From positions 2,728,001 through 2,792,000 of the forward strand of contig NZ_SHKY01000001.1 in assembly GCF_004217545.1 (NCBI RefSeq): a DNA stretch of 64,000 bases, read 5' to 3'. Position 1 is the first letter of the stretch, and each line of letters starts with the position of its first letter. Made by a program: the position numbers and the translations under genes. Of this stretch, positions 45,656 through 54,545 are shown piece by piece. The notes below the pieces were generated by a model that was not told the origin of the DNA, did not search any database, and was given only the letters and a program-made list of their open reading frames with translations. This DNA is from Krasilnikovia cinnamomea. Lineage in GTDB: Bacteria; Actinomycetota; Actinomycetes; Mycobacteriales; Micromonosporaceae.

Positions 45656-48034
45656 TCAGCCGATGGTGACGGCGGCCGAGTTCTCGCCCCCGTCGGCACG
45701 GTAGGCGACGACCTGGTAGCGGCCGGTGGTTCCCGCCGGGTCCGTCCACTGCTCGGTGGCCGTGCCGGTCACCAGGCCGAGACGATCCAGCAGGTGTGTC
45801 TCGCCGGTGGCCGCGTTCTCCACCATGAGGAACGACTGGACCCACACCGTCCCGGCCGGCGCCGCGGCCGAGTAGGAGCTGGTCAGCCAGCCAGTCGCCG
45901 GGTCCACCGTGGGCATGTTCTGGGTGCCCAGGCGGGAGATCTTCCCGGCGCCGTCGATGAAGGCCAGGCCCGCGCGGACCTTGCGCCCGGCGCTGCCGCT
46001 GCCGGCCTGGAAAGACGCGACAGACGTGTACGTGGTGCCGGCCGTGGCCGCCAGCTTCCGGCTGTACGCGCTGATCTGGCCGTTACCCGTAGCGGTCAGC
46101 GCCAGCGCCGCACCACCCACGGCACCCGCCACGTCCGTACGCGCCACCTTCGACGCGCTGCCGGCGGTCCAGCCGGCCAGGCCCGCCGCCGGGTTCTCCA
46201 GGCTCGCGGCGTCCGCGTCGAGCAGGTTGCCCGGAACGGTCGCGCTGCCGACCGGCAGGTCCGCGACCAGAGCGCCGTCGCGGTACACCCGGTAGCCGGC
46301 GATCGGGTTGCTGGTCGCGTACGACTCGTCCCAGGTCAGGCCGTTCGGGCCGACCGTGGCGTTGGCGGGCGCCTCGGGCGCGAGGGCACCGAAACGGACC
46401 GGCGCCGCGATGATGCCTTCGGTGGTGTTGCCGGTGCCGTCCGGGCCGGTGAGCACGGTGTTGGTCGGCGCGTTGGCGGTGTTCGTCTTGCGCGGGCCGA
46501 GCTGCAGGCCGTACCACGTGGTGTGGACGTCCTGGTCGTCGACGATCGTGTTGCCGTACACGGAATCGCCGCGGCCGACGCCGAGGCCGATGCCCGCGGT
46601 GTCGTACCAGCCGCCACCGGTGTTGTAGGTCGTGGCGCCACCGAAGCCGGCGTTGACGATGCGGTTGCCCACGATGGTGTCCGCGGCGTCCTTGTCCCGG
46701 GCCAGGCCGAAGACGAGGACACCCGACAGGGCGGGCCGCTCGATGACGTTGTCGCGGATGACGTTGTTGCCGCCCACCCGCACGACGTGGTCGGCCGGGT
46801 CGGTGCTGCTGTCGTTCCAGCCGCCGATGGTGCCCGGGGTGTTGTCGGCGTCGTTGTAGTCGTCGTACTTGACCAGGACGCCGACCGTCGCCGAGTCGGA
46901 GATGCGGTTGCCGGTGATGACGGCGTCGCGCGGGTTGGTGATGTCCTTGTTGGACCCGCTGTGCGCGTAGTTGGCGTTCGAGGTGAGCGTGATGTGCGCG
47001 CCCTCGAGGATGTTGCCGGTCGCCGTGGGGGACACGACACCCTCGAAGTACATGTTGCCGTACTCGTTCTCTTTGCGGGCCGCCGCGACCGCGGGGGTCG
47101 TGTGCACGATGTTGTCCCGCACCGTGGTCCGGATCGCGTTGGTGAAGTCGAAGCTGTTGCCACGGATGGTCGCGTCGAACTGGTTGCGTTCGATCACGGT
47201 GTCGTCGTTGCGGCCGCCGCCACCGATGTTGTCCTCACCATCGGACTCCGCGCCGCCCCAGTTGTCGAACCGGTTGTCGACGACGCGCACGCCCGTGGTG
47301 CCGTTGACCCACAGCTTGAAGTACTCGAAGTTGGTGAAACGCACCTGGCGTACGGTCCACCGGTCACCGGCCGAGATGCCTCCGCCGGTGTTGTCGCTGG
47401 CGCCCAGCGGGGCCTTGAAGTCGCAGGCCTGGCCCGGGCGGCCCGGCAGGTCGGCCGGCTCGGGTGCGCCCGCGCCGGTACGGCAGTTGCCGTTGACGGT
47501 CAGGTCGGAGACCAGGTTCGTGCTGCCGGCCTCCTTCTTGTCGTTGTGCCGCACCAGGAAGCCGTAGCTGAAGTTCTTCCAGTTCACCGTCGGGTCCATG
47601 ACCAGGGTGGTGGTGGCGATGCCGCTGCCGCGCAGGTTCACGTTCGGGGGCAGCTTCAGGCCGCTGGTGAGGCGGTAGGTGCCGGGGGCCAGAAGCACCG
47701 TCGCGGTGGTCGCCGGGTTGACCACCGTGCCGTCGGCCGCCACGACGGCCGCGCGCACGCGGGTGGCGGCGGTGTCCACGGCCTGCTTCAGGGCCGCGTA
47801 GTCGTCCAGCACGCCGCCCCGGGGCGCCGGAGCGAGCACGCACGTCGCGTCGGCGGTGCACTCCTCGGCGCGCAGCGGCGCCGGGCTCACGGTCGAGGCC
47901 AGCGAGTAGGCCGGGACGTCGGCACCCGCCGCGACGGCGGGGGCGGCCATCGCGGTCAGGGCGGTCGGCAGAGCCGCGGTGGCGGCGAGCACGGCTGCGG
48001 CACGGCTTGCGCGGGCGGGGCGGAACAGACGCAT
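45656..48034 (-). CDS. Secreted right-handed beta-helix protein
   Basis: A 792-residue exported protein. Residues 1-34 are a Sec signal peptide (ending AAPAVAAGADV). The body has parallel beta-helix repeats rich in NxI/VxxN turns (DNRFDNWGG, VRDNVIERPALSGVLVFG, VYGNTIVDD) with a pectate-lyase-like fold. The C-terminal 250 residues hold a fibronectin-type segment (APEAPANATVGPNGLTWDES) and a carbohydrate-binding-like domain. Likely a polysaccharide lyase or glycan-binding protein; no catalytic motif is certain. The ATG at 48034 follows GGAG. Confidence 0.85.
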   Translation of the reverse strand: MRLFRPARASRAAAVLAATAALPTALTAMAAPAVAAGADVPAYSLASTVSPAPLRAEECTADATCVLAPAPRGGVLDDYAALKQAVDTAATRVRAAVVAADGTVVNPATTATVLLAPGTYRLTSGLKLPPNVNLRGSGIATTTLVMDPTVNWKNFSYGFLVRHNDKKEAGSTNLVSDLTVNGNCRTGAGAPEPADLPGRPGQACDFKAPLGASDNTGGGISAGDRWTVRQVRFTNFEYFKLWVNGTTGVRVVDNRFDNWGGAESDGEDNIGGGGRNDDTVIERNQFDATIRGNSFDFTNAIRTTVRDNIVHTTPAVAAARKENEYGNMYFEGVVSPTATGNILEGAHITLTSNANYAHSGSNKDITNPRDAVITGNRISDSATVGVLVKYDDYNDADNTPGTIGGWNDSSTDPADHVVRVGGNNVIRDNVIERPALSGVLVFGLARDKDAADTIVGNRIVNAGFGGATTYNTGGGWYDTAGIGLGVGRGDSVYGNTIVDDQDVHTTWYGLQLGPRKTNTANAPTNTVLTGPDGTGNTTEGIIAAPVRFGALAPEAPANATVGPNGLTWDESYATSNPIAGYRVYRDGALVADLPVGSATVPGNLLDADAASLENPAAGLAGWTAGSASKVARTDVAGAVGGAALALTATGNGQISAYSRKLAATAGTTYTSVASFQAGSGSAGRKVRAGLAFIDGAGKISRLGTQNMPTVDPATGWLTSSYSAAAPAGTVWVQSFLMVENAATGETHLLDRLGLVTGTATEQWTDPAGTTGRYQVVAYRADGGENSAAVTIG

Positions 48035-48229
48035 CAAGGCTCCGGTCACGATTGCGGGTGGGGTGCGAATCGGGTGCAACCGTACGAGTCCCCCACCCGA
48101 GCCGCCTCCGCCGAAGGGACAGGGCCGGGGGTAACTGAACGTTGATCAGTGCTCAATACGCACCGTAATGTGACCAGTTGCATATGCCTCGGCTCAGCCG
48201 ACCGGTGGCCACCCTAACCTGGATGGTGT

Positions 48230-48580
48230 CTACGCGCGCCCGTAAGGAGCCTGCAGGGGAAGCGAGCCTCGGTCGGCCTGCAGGAAGGTGACCTCCAGCC
48301 CGCACAGGTGTTCCTCACGCTCGGTGAGGAAGCGTCGCGTGTGCGGTTGCTTTTCGTGTGCATCGAAGGCGGCCCTGTCGGCGTACAGCTCGTAGAAGAC
48401 GCGCAGCAGGGGCTCGTCCGGCACGGAATGCACCACGTACGCGAGCGTGCCCGGCTCGTGCCGCGCGATCTCCGGCAGGGTCCGCGCGACCAGCGCGTCG
48501 AAGTGCTCCGCGGCCTCCTGATCCCGCAGCCGGAAGCGCACGATCAGGCCGAATCCACCCGCAACGGTCCGTTCACCCAC
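48230..48580 (-). CDS. ABM-type monooxygenase-like protein
   Basis: A 116-residue protein with the antibiotic biosynthesis monooxygenase (dimeric alpha-beta barrel) pattern: FGLIVRFRLRDQEAAEHFDALV, GTLAYVVHSVPDEPLLRVFYELYADRAAFDAHEK, then HTRRFLTE. Members oxidise polyketide or small aromatic substrates or only bind them. GTG 48580 is the first start after an in-frame gap. Cytoplasmic. It lies between the two secreted carbohydrate-active genes, and its link to them is unclear. Confidence 0.8.
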   Translation of the reverse strand: MGERTVAGGFGLIVRFRLRDQEAAEHFDALVARTLPEIARHEPGTLAYVVHSVPDEPLLRVFYELYADRAAFDAHEKQPHTRRFLTEREEHLCGLEVTFLQADRGSLPLQAPYGRA

Positions 48581-48630
48581 CGTCGCACTGTACGCGGCCG
48601 AAAGCACCGGCAGGTCGTCGGAGCCGTCGC

Positions 48631-51600
48631 CTACCGGTAGGTGACCGTCAACGGCTCGTGCATCGGGTGGGCGCCCATCCGCAGCGTGAGCGACCGCGTG
48701 TCCGCCGCGTACGACCAGGCCGCCCGGGACAGCACCCGGCCGTTCACCCGTACGGTCTGCGGCGAAGTAGCGCCCGTGAACACGACCGTCCACTCCCGCA
48801 CGCTCGGCTGACCGGCGTGGTGACCCCGGACCGGACCGATCCGGACGGTGTGCAGCCCGCCCGACTCCCGATAGGTCAGCTCCGTCGTGGCGTGGCGCGT
48901 GTGGTCGGTCCCGTCGTCCTCGTACAGCGCGGTCCGGCCGTTCTCGCCCACCGCCACCGTGACGGTCGCCGCGCGCAGCGGATTGTTCTCGTCGCCGCGC
49001 ACGTCGTCGGTGCGGGTCGTCACGATGCCGCCCGAACGCATGAACACCGGCATCGTGTCCAGCGTGGTGGTGACCTGCTGGGTCGTCCCGCCCTGGTACG
49101 TCCTGCCGGTGAAGTAGTCCGTCCAGGTGCTGCCCGGCGGGAACCACACCGTCGTGCTGGCGCTCGACCCCGGCTCGGTGGCGGGTGCCACCAGGAGGTC
49201 CGCGCCGTACAGGTACTGCGCTCCGGCTGTCGCGTACGCCTCCTGCTGGTCGGGGTAGGCGAGATACATCGGCCGCGTGATGGGCAGCCCGGTCCGGTTG
49301 GCCTCGGCGGCGGCGCTGTAGGTGTACGGCATCAGCTGCTCGCGCAGCCGCAGGAACTTGACGGCGGAGGCCTTCGCGGCCGGGCCGTACTGCCAGGGCA
49401 GGCGGTCGCTGTGGTTGGAGTGGAGCCGGTCGACGGGCTGGAAGGTGCCGAACTGGACCCAGCGCGCGTACAGGTCGTCGGGCAGTTTCGTGCTGCCCGG
49501 CTCGCTGCCGGGCTCCTGCAGGCCGAACGTGTGACCGCCGATGTCGTGGCTCACGGCCGCCAGGCCCGTCGCGGCGGACTCGCCGGGCGTGTAGCCCACC
49601 TCGTACGCCAGGGTTTCCCAGTTCGAGATCGTGTCGCCGGTGAAGTGCAGGGTGGTGCGCTTGTCGGCCCACGGGCCGGTCGGCACGGCCGTCGGGTTGC
49701 TGTAGCCACCCGCCTGCAGGGAGCCGTACGCGCGGGAGAACGCGAAGCCGCTCTCGGTGGCGTACTTCAGGTTGATCCAGGCGTCGGGGGTGACGCCCGG
49801 CAGCGAGGACCGGCTGGCGTCACAGCACCAGTCGAGCCACCAGAAGTCCACGCCCGCCGGCGCCATGGACCGGTGCAGGTCCAGGTAGGCGGCAAGCTGG
49901 TCCGGGTCGCCCCAGTCGAACACGTAGCAGTCCGGGCCGCTGTTGCAGCCGGTGCGCTGCAGCTTGCCCTTGGCCCTGGCCTGGGCGGCCGCGAACCTGG
50001 GGTCGCCGCCACGGATGCTGGGATGGATGTTCAGGCTGGTGTGCAGGCCCTCGGCGTGCGCCCAGTCGAGGAAGCCCGCCGGGTCGGGGAATCTGGCCCG
50101 GTCGATGTCCCAGCCGTTCCACTTGTCGCCGGCCTTGAAGTCGGTGTCGACCACGAGGACATCGAGGGGTACGCCCTCGGCGCGGAACCGGGGCACGATG
50201 GTCTGCTGGAAATCGGCCGCGCTGTGGTCGTAGTACTCGGAGTACCACACGCCGTACACCCACCGGGGCAGCAACGCGGTGGGGCCGGTGAGCATGCCGA
50301 GTTCGCGCAGCGCCCGGCCGTGGTCCTGGCCGTACGCGAAGACGTACCCGTCCTGGTAGCCGCCGGGGTGGGCGCTGCGCTGGGTGACGGTCTGCGTGCC
50401 CGGGTCGAACAGCGCCGACGCGGTGTCGTCGAGCAGCGACCAGCCGTCCGCGTAGAGGATGCCCGGCGCGGTGACGGCGGAGCCGTCGACACCGTCGAGC
50501 GAACGGCGAAAGCCCCCCAGCGGCGCGTGCGGGGCGAGCAACGGGGCGTCGGAGGCGGTGATGGCGACGGTGTCGATATTGACGTTGCAGCTGTCGTCGG
50601 TGGGGCAGCCCAGCCGCACCGAGTTGGTACCGGCGGCCAGCGCGACGGGTACCGCCACAGTGCGCCAGTAGTCCCAGCCGCTGGTCGGCGCCAGCGTGGC
50701 GGTCACGGGCGCGGCGCCGCCGACCTGGACCGTCACGTCGCGCGCCCGCAGCGGCTGCCGGCCGGCGCGGGCGTTGGCGTAGCGCAGCTGCAACCGGTAG
50801 CTGCCGGCCGCCGGAACCCCCGTCACCGTGAGCGTGTCCGACGCCCCGGCCCGCTCCAGCCCGGCGAGGAAGCCGTCGCCCGAGTAGCCGTTGTGGTCGG
50901 CGGCCAGCTTCGCTCCGCCCGCCAGCGCGCCGGCGTCCGCCTCGCACAGCGCGCCGAACGCGCACGGCACGACCTGCGGCGGGGCCGGTGACGGGTACGC
51001 CTGGCCGGGCCGCAGAACGGCGACGCTGTCGACGTTGACGTGGCCGGAGTCGGCCGGATCGCGCCGCAGCGCGAACTCGTGCCGGCCGGCGGCGAGCGTG
51101 ACCGGCGCCGAGGCGAGCGCCCACGTGTCCCAGGACCCGGTGCTGGGCAGGGCGAGCCGCGGGCCGGCGGTGCCGTCGACGGCGACGGTGAGGCTCCGGG
51201 TGGTGTTCTGCCCGTCGGCGCCGAAGAAGTTCGCGTACCGGGCGGCGTACTGGTATGTCCCGGCCTCGGGAACGGTCACCGTGAAGGTCACGGCGTCGCC
51301 CGGCGCCTCGAAGCCCGCGGCGAAGCCGGAGCCGGTGAAGCCGGCGTGGTCGCGGGCGACGGCGACACTCTGCAGCCTGCCGGACTCGGCCTCGCACAGG
51401 GCGCCCGGGGCGCAGGCCGCCGGGGCGTGGTCCGCCCAGGGCGCGGCCTGCACGGTCTGCCTGCCGGTCGTGAGCCGGACGCTCAGGTTGTCCGCACCGA
51501 ACGGACCGGAACCGACCTTGTACCGCAGCGTGACGGCACCGGTCTCGATGGTCAGCCAGTCGTCGACGGTCCGGGTGCTGACGCGTGGCCACCGGGTGGC

Positions 51601-51834
51601 CTGCCGGTTCACCACGTTGAAGGTGGTCGCGTCGACGAAGCGGGAGTCGCCCGAATACTCCGTACGGATCAGCGTCGGGGACAGCACCTCGAAGCGTGCC
51701 TGTCCGGAGATCACCACGGAGGCGCTGGTGGAGGCGGTCGCCCGGGTCGGTGACGCCGGACCGCCAAGCAGGGCCGCAACCGTCAGGGCCGCTGTGGCGG
51801 CGGTGAAGTGCCTGGACAGGACGCCAACGCGCAT
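48631..51834 (-). CDS. Secreted CBM-containing glycoside hydrolase family 31 enzyme
   Basis: A 1067-residue exported enzyme. A Sec signal covers 1-32. Two CBM35/CBM6-like modules follow, about 145-272 (CEAESGRLQSVAVARDHAGF) and 296-425 (CEADAGALAGGAKLAADHN). The GH31 barrel spans about 515-900, with nucleophile Asp in FWWLDWCCD near 667 and acid/base Asp in LHFTGDTISNW near 731, then a C-terminal beta region. It would hydrolyse alpha-linked sugars outside the cell. The ATG has GGAGGAA five bases upstream. The exact substrate is not known. Confidence 0.92.
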   Translation of the reverse strand: MRVGVLSRHFTAATAALTVAALLGGPASPTRATASTSASVVISGQARFEVLSPTLIRTEYSGDSRFVDATTFNVVNRQATRWPRVSTRTVDDWLTIETGAVTLRYKVGSGPFGADNLSVRLTTGRQTVQAAPWADHAPAACAPGALCEAESGRLQSVAVARDHAGFTGSGFAAGFEAPGDAVTFTVTVPEAGTYQYAARYANFFGADGQNTTRSLTVAVDGTAGPRLALPSTGSWDTWALASAPVTLAAGRHEFALRRDPADSGHVNVDSVAVLRPGQAYPSPAPPQVVPCAFGALCEADAGALAGGAKLAADHNGYSGDGFLAGLERAGASDTLTVTGVPAAGSYRLQLRYANARAGRQPLRARDVTVQVGGAAPVTATLAPTSGWDYWRTVAVPVALAAGTNSVRLGCPTDDSCNVNIDTVAITASDAPLLAPHAPLGGFRRSLDGVDGSAVTAPGILYADGWSLLDDTASALFDPGTQTVTQRSAHPGGYQDGYVFAYGQDHGRALRELGMLTGPTALLPRWVYGVWYSEYYDHSAADFQQTIVPRFRAEGVPLDVLVVDTDFKAGDKWNGWDIDRARFPDPAGFLDWAHAEGLHTSLNIHPSIRGGDPRFAAAQARAKGKLQRTGCNSGPDCYVFDWGDPDQLAAYLDLHRSMAPAGVDFWWLDWCCDASRSSLPGVTPDAWINLKYATESGFAFSRAYGSLQAGGYSNPTAVPTGPWADKRTTLHFTGDTISNWETLAYEVGYTPGESAATGLAAVSHDIGGHTFGLQEPGSEPGSTKLPDDLYARWVQFGTFQPVDRLHSNHSDRLPWQYGPAAKASAVKFLRLREQLMPYTYSAAAEANRTGLPITRPMYLAYPDQQEAYATAGAQYLYGADLLVAPATEPGSSASTTVWFPPGSTWTDYFTGRTYQGGTTQQVTTTLDTMPVFMRSGGIVTTRTDDVRGDENNPLRAATVTVAVGENGRTALYEDDGTDHTRHATTELTYRESGGLHTVRIGPVRGHHAGQPSVREWTVVFTGATSPQTVRVNGRVLSRAAWSYAADTRSLTLRMGAHPMHEPLTVTYR

Positions 51835-51900
51835 CGAGTTCCTCCAGTCTGCCGCGGGGCGGCCCCGCACCGGCCAGTCACTCCCGACGCACGTTTCCAC

Positions 51901-51919
51901 TGACGTATATCAATGTCAA
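51901..51919 (-). promoter_or_regulatory. Candidate promoter/operator of the GH31 gene
   Basis: On the minus strand TTGACA (51919-51914) sits in an AT-rich block about 80 bp upstream of the GH31 start. TGACGTATATCAATGTCA (51901-51918) is an imperfect palindrome with TGAC/GTCA ends. No good -10 box is placed. Confidence 0.35.
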
Positions 51920-52009
51920 CGCACTTAATTCACCTCAGGAACTAACACGGACACCGTGGGTTTCGCCGATGGCGGATGCCGTTGGCCGGCTACAAGGAGC
52001 GGACGCGGA

Positions 52010-52044
52010 AGCGCCCGGCGACTCACACAGAGTCGCCGGGCGCT
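52010..52044 (-). terminator. Terminator of tRNA-Ser(CGA)
   Basis: Perfect 15-bp stem (52010-52024 with 52030-52044), 5-base loop, 12 bases after the tRNA 3' end on the minus strand. Confidence 0.88.
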
Positions 52045-52056
52045 CGCCCTGCTGGC

Positions 52057-52146
52057 TGGCGGTGGTGAAGGGATTTGAACCCTTGGAGGGCTTGCACCCT
52101 CACACGCTTTCGAGGCGTGCTCCTTAGGCCGCTCGGACACACCACC
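52057..52146 (-). tRNA. tRNA-Ser(CGA)
   Basis: Class II tRNA on the minus strand. The acceptor GGTGGTG pairs with CACCACC; an encoded CCA is at 52059-52057. The anticodon loop CTCGAAA gives CGA at 52112-52110. The long variable arm and the T-loop GTTCAAATC fit serine. Confidence 0.97.
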
Positions 52147-52266
52147 GCGAAGTAGGTTACCCGACCCCTGACCCGCTCTGCCGCCGGGTTACCCGGCGAG
52201 CCCTGACCTCGATGGTTCCGGTGGCCAGCCCCGTCCGGGGTGAGCACGCCTGGCAGGATCGGGGGC

Positions 52267-52983
52267 ATGAGTGTGCACATCGGCGCGCAGCCGGGCGACA
52301 TCGTCGAGCGGGTCCTGCTCCCCGGGGACCCGATGCGGGCGAAGTGGATCGCCGAGACCTATCTGAAGGACCCGGTCTGTTACACACAGGTTCGCGGGAT
52401 GCTGGGCTACACCGGAACCTGGCGGGGGGTGCCCGTGTCGGTGCAGGGCACCGGCATGGGGATGCCGTCGGCGTCGATCTACACCCACGAGCTGATCAAT
52501 GAGTACGGGGTCCGCTCCGTGATCCGCATCGGGTCGTGCGGGGCGATCATCGACAGCCTGAAGCTCGGCGACGTCGTCGCCGCGATCGGCTCGGCCACGG
52601 ACTCGAACATGAACCGGGTCCGGTTCGACGGGCTGATCGACTACGCCCCCGTCGCGGACTTCGGGCTGCTGCGCACGGCCGCGGAGGTGGCCGAGGGCCG
52701 GGGAGTGCCGATGCGGGTGGGCCCGATCCTGGCGGCCGACGCGTTCTACTCGGACCGCCCCGACCTCTACGGCCGGCTCGCGGACTACGGCGTGCTGGCG
52801 GTGGAGATGGAGTCCGCGGCGATCTACACGACCGCGGCGCGGTACGGCGCGCGCGCCCTCACCATCCTCACGGTCAGCGACCACATCACGCGCGAGGAGC
52901 GGATGACCCCGGCCGAACGCGAGCAGGGCTTCGACAACATGGTGCAGATCGGACTGGACACCGCGATCGCCGGCGCCGCCTGA
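52267..52983 (+). CDS. deoD: Purine-nucleoside phosphorylase (DeoD type)
   Basis: A 238-residue hexameric-type phosphorylase splitting purine nucleosides to base and ribose-1-phosphate for salvage. Key motifs: VLLPGDPMRAKWIAETYL, GTGMGMPSASIY, VIRIGSCGAI, VLAVEMESAAIY and VSDHITREERMT with the catalytic Asp. Typical length. The ATG at 52267 gives the expected MSVHIGAQPGDI start; the frame is open to 52240. It ends at a terminator shared with the convergent tadA. Confidence 0.97.
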   Translation: MSVHIGAQPGDIVERVLLPGDPMRAKWIAETYLKDPVCYTQVRGMLGYTGTWRGVPVSVQGTGMGMPSASIYTHELINEYGVRSVIRIGSCGAIIDSLKLGDVVAAIGSATDSNMNRVRFDGLIDYAPVADFGLLRTAAEVAEGRGVPMRVGPILAADAFYSDRPDLYGRLADYGVLAVEMESAAIYTTAARYGARALTILTVSDHITREERMTPAEREQGFDNMVQIGLDTAIAGAA

Positions 52984-53022
52984 CCGGCCACCGCCCGCCC
53001 GGCGGGTGCGGGCTCGGCAACG

Positions 53023-53059
53023 TGAAGAGTTCGGGTTCACAGCCGACCCGAACTCTTCA
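53023..53059. terminator. Bidirectional terminator
   Basis: Perfect 14-bp stem TGAAGAGTTCGGGT (53023-53036) with 53046-53059, between convergent deoD and tadA. Confidence 0.9.
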
Positions 53060-53091
53060 AGGTCCGGAGCGGCCACCAGCGGTCGGCAGGG

Positions 53092-53547
53092 TCACGGGCG
53101 GAAGAAGCCGCGCAGCATGGCGGCGCACTCCTGTTCCAGAACTCCGGCGTACACGTCTGGGCGGTGGTTGAGGCGGCGGTCGCGAACCACGTCCCAGAGT
53201 GAGCCCACCGCGCCGGTCTTCGGCTCCCAGGCGCCGAAGACCAGCGTGGACACCCGGGCCAGGACGAGCGCGCCCGCACACATCGTGCACGGCTCCAGCG
53301 TGACCACCAGGGTGCAGCCGTCCAGTCGCCACTCGCCGCTGCGGGCCGCCGCCCGGCGCAGCGCGAGGATCTCGGCGTGCGCGGTGGGGTCGCCGGTGGC
53401 CTCACGCTCGTTGCCGGCGGCGGCCAGTTCCCGCCCACGGGCGTCGTAGACCACCGCGCCGACGGGGACGTCCGCGGGCGACGTCGCGGCCACGTCCAAG
53501 GCGCGGCGCATCCACAACTCGTGCTCCGGCCGCACCCCGAGACTCAC
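53092..53547 (-). CDS. tadA: tRNA-specific adenosine deaminase
   Basis: A 151-residue deaminase that converts A34 to inosine in tRNA-Arg. The zinc site is complete: HAEILALRRAAAR (His and catalytic Glu) and LEPCTMCAGAL (two Cys). GTG 53547 gives the usual length; the frame reads on to 53616 in repetitive sequence. The upstream gene (53666-54187) is the tadA-associated protein, in the same direction 118 bp away. Confidence 0.95.
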   Translation of the reverse strand: MSLGVRPEHELWMRRALDVAATSPADVPVGAVVYDARGRELAAAGNEREATGDPTAHAEILALRRAAARSGEWRLDGCTLVVTLEPCTMCAGALVLARVSTLVFGAWEPKTGAVGSLWDVVRDRRLNHRPDVYAGVLEQECAAMLRGFFRP

Positions 53548-53600
53548 GCCGCGCCGCTCCGCGCCCACTGGCTCCCGCCCCGCGTGCGCTCCTGGCCCAC

Positions 53601-53663
53601 GCTCACGCTGCGCCACCGCACGTGCCCTCGCTGCGCCCGCTCACGCTGCGCCGCCGCGCGTGC
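53601..53663. repeat. Direct repeat upstream of tadA
   Basis: A 25-mer beginning GCTCACGCTGCGCC occurs at 53601-53625 and 53639-53663 with two A/G differences and a 38-bp period. It fills the spacer between tadA and its upstream partner gene. Confidence 0.7.
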
Positions 53664-53665
53664 GC

Positions 53666-54187
53666 TCACGCCTCGCGCAGTTCCTCGACCTCGTCGCCGC
53701 AGCCCAGCCGCTGGCAGATCTCGGCGGTCACGTCGGACGGCAGCATGCCCTCCAGACCGCACAGGGACAGCAGCTTGTGCGCCGTGATGCCCAGATCGGC
53801 GATGAGCTCCGCGTCGCCCACCGGGTCCGCGTCGGGGTCGACGGCGGGCTTGTCGCCGTCCTCGTCGTCGCTCGAGGCCGGCGCGGCCAGCTCGTCGATC
53901 TCCAGGGCCGGAGCCTCGATGTCGCCGAGCAGCAGGGCCCCGACCCGGGACTCCTCGGCGAAGGCCGAATCGGACCCGAACACCCGTAGATCCTCGCCCT
54001 CGTCGAGGCGCAGGATCACCAGGTACTCGTCGTCGGCCTCGACGAACAGCAGCGACAGCGCGGCGTCTGGTTCGACGTCACGCAGGCGGTCCGCCACCTC
54101 GTCGATGTCGGCGAGGCCGGACAGTTCCAGCTCCGACGCCGTCCAACCGTTCTTGCCCCGGGCGACGGCGGCAGCAAAAGTCGACAC
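53666..54187 (-). CDS. tRNA adenosine deaminase-associated protein
   Basis: A 173-residue acidic protein of the actinobacterial family named for its place next to tadA. It has WTASELELSGLADIDEVADRL, AALSLLFVEADDEYLVILRLDEGEDLRVFGSD and a C-terminal ADLGITAHKLLSLCGLEGMLPSDV. An acidic linker (SSDDEDGDKPAVDPDAD) lies in the middle. Cytoplasmic. GTG 54187 with GGGGGGA upstream is preferred over GTG 54199. Its role in tRNA editing is unproven. Confidence 0.9.
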   Translation of the reverse strand: MSTFAAAVARGKNGWTASELELSGLADIDEVADRLRDVEPDAALSLLFVEADDEYLVILRLDEGEDLRVFGSDSAFAEESRVGALLLGDIEAPALEIDELAAPASSDDEDGDKPAVDPDADPVGDAELIADLGITAHKLLSLCGLEGMLPSDVTAEICQRLGCGDEVEELREA

Positions 54188-54276
54188 GTTTCCCCCCACG
54201 CGACTTCGTCTTCAGCGCCTGACGGTAGCGGCAACGGCGGCGCGGCAACGGCGCCACGCCCCGAGTGGTGAACAAC

Positions 54277-54444
54277 TCAGTTCGTGAGGCGGCGGCGGAC
54301 GGCGATCAGCTCGCGCAGTCGCGCCCCCTGCAGACGCTCCGGCCGGGCGCTCTCGCGGACCGACTTGGCGTCCGCGAGAGCGGCCAGCAGTTCGAGCCGA
54401 CGACGGCGACGATCCGGGTCGAGCCGCTGCGGTACGTGGGCCAT
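54277..54444 (-). CDS. Small basic protein, possibly the 3' part of a broken zinc-ribbon gene
   Basis: A 55-residue frame starting MAHVPQRLDPDRRRRRLELL and ending RELIAVRRRLTN, helical and Arg-rich. It looks coding, but an in-frame stop lies 12 codons upstream. In another frame (from 54565) the strand encodes CTHCGSAYLALTKPPHGRQP, resembling the first half of a zinc ribbon, which then turns into shadow-like sequence. A frameshift or deletion near 54450 that joined the two is plausible, so this may be a pseudogene remnant. Confidence 0.5.
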   Translation of the reverse strand: MAHVPQRLDPDRRRRRLELLAALADAKSVRESARPERLQGARLRELIAVRRRLTN

Positions 54445-54545
54445 GAAGCCGAGGTTGCCGACCGTGGGGAGGTTTCGTCAAGGCCAAGTACGCAGAGCCA
54501 CAATGGGTGCACGTCCGGTCAGCTCGGACGCGATCGGTGCGAGCC

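Noticed and set aside
45794..50991. Two long plus-strand frames opposite the beta-helix and GH31 genes
   Set aside because: Shadow translations; the minus strand has signal peptides and catalytic motifs.
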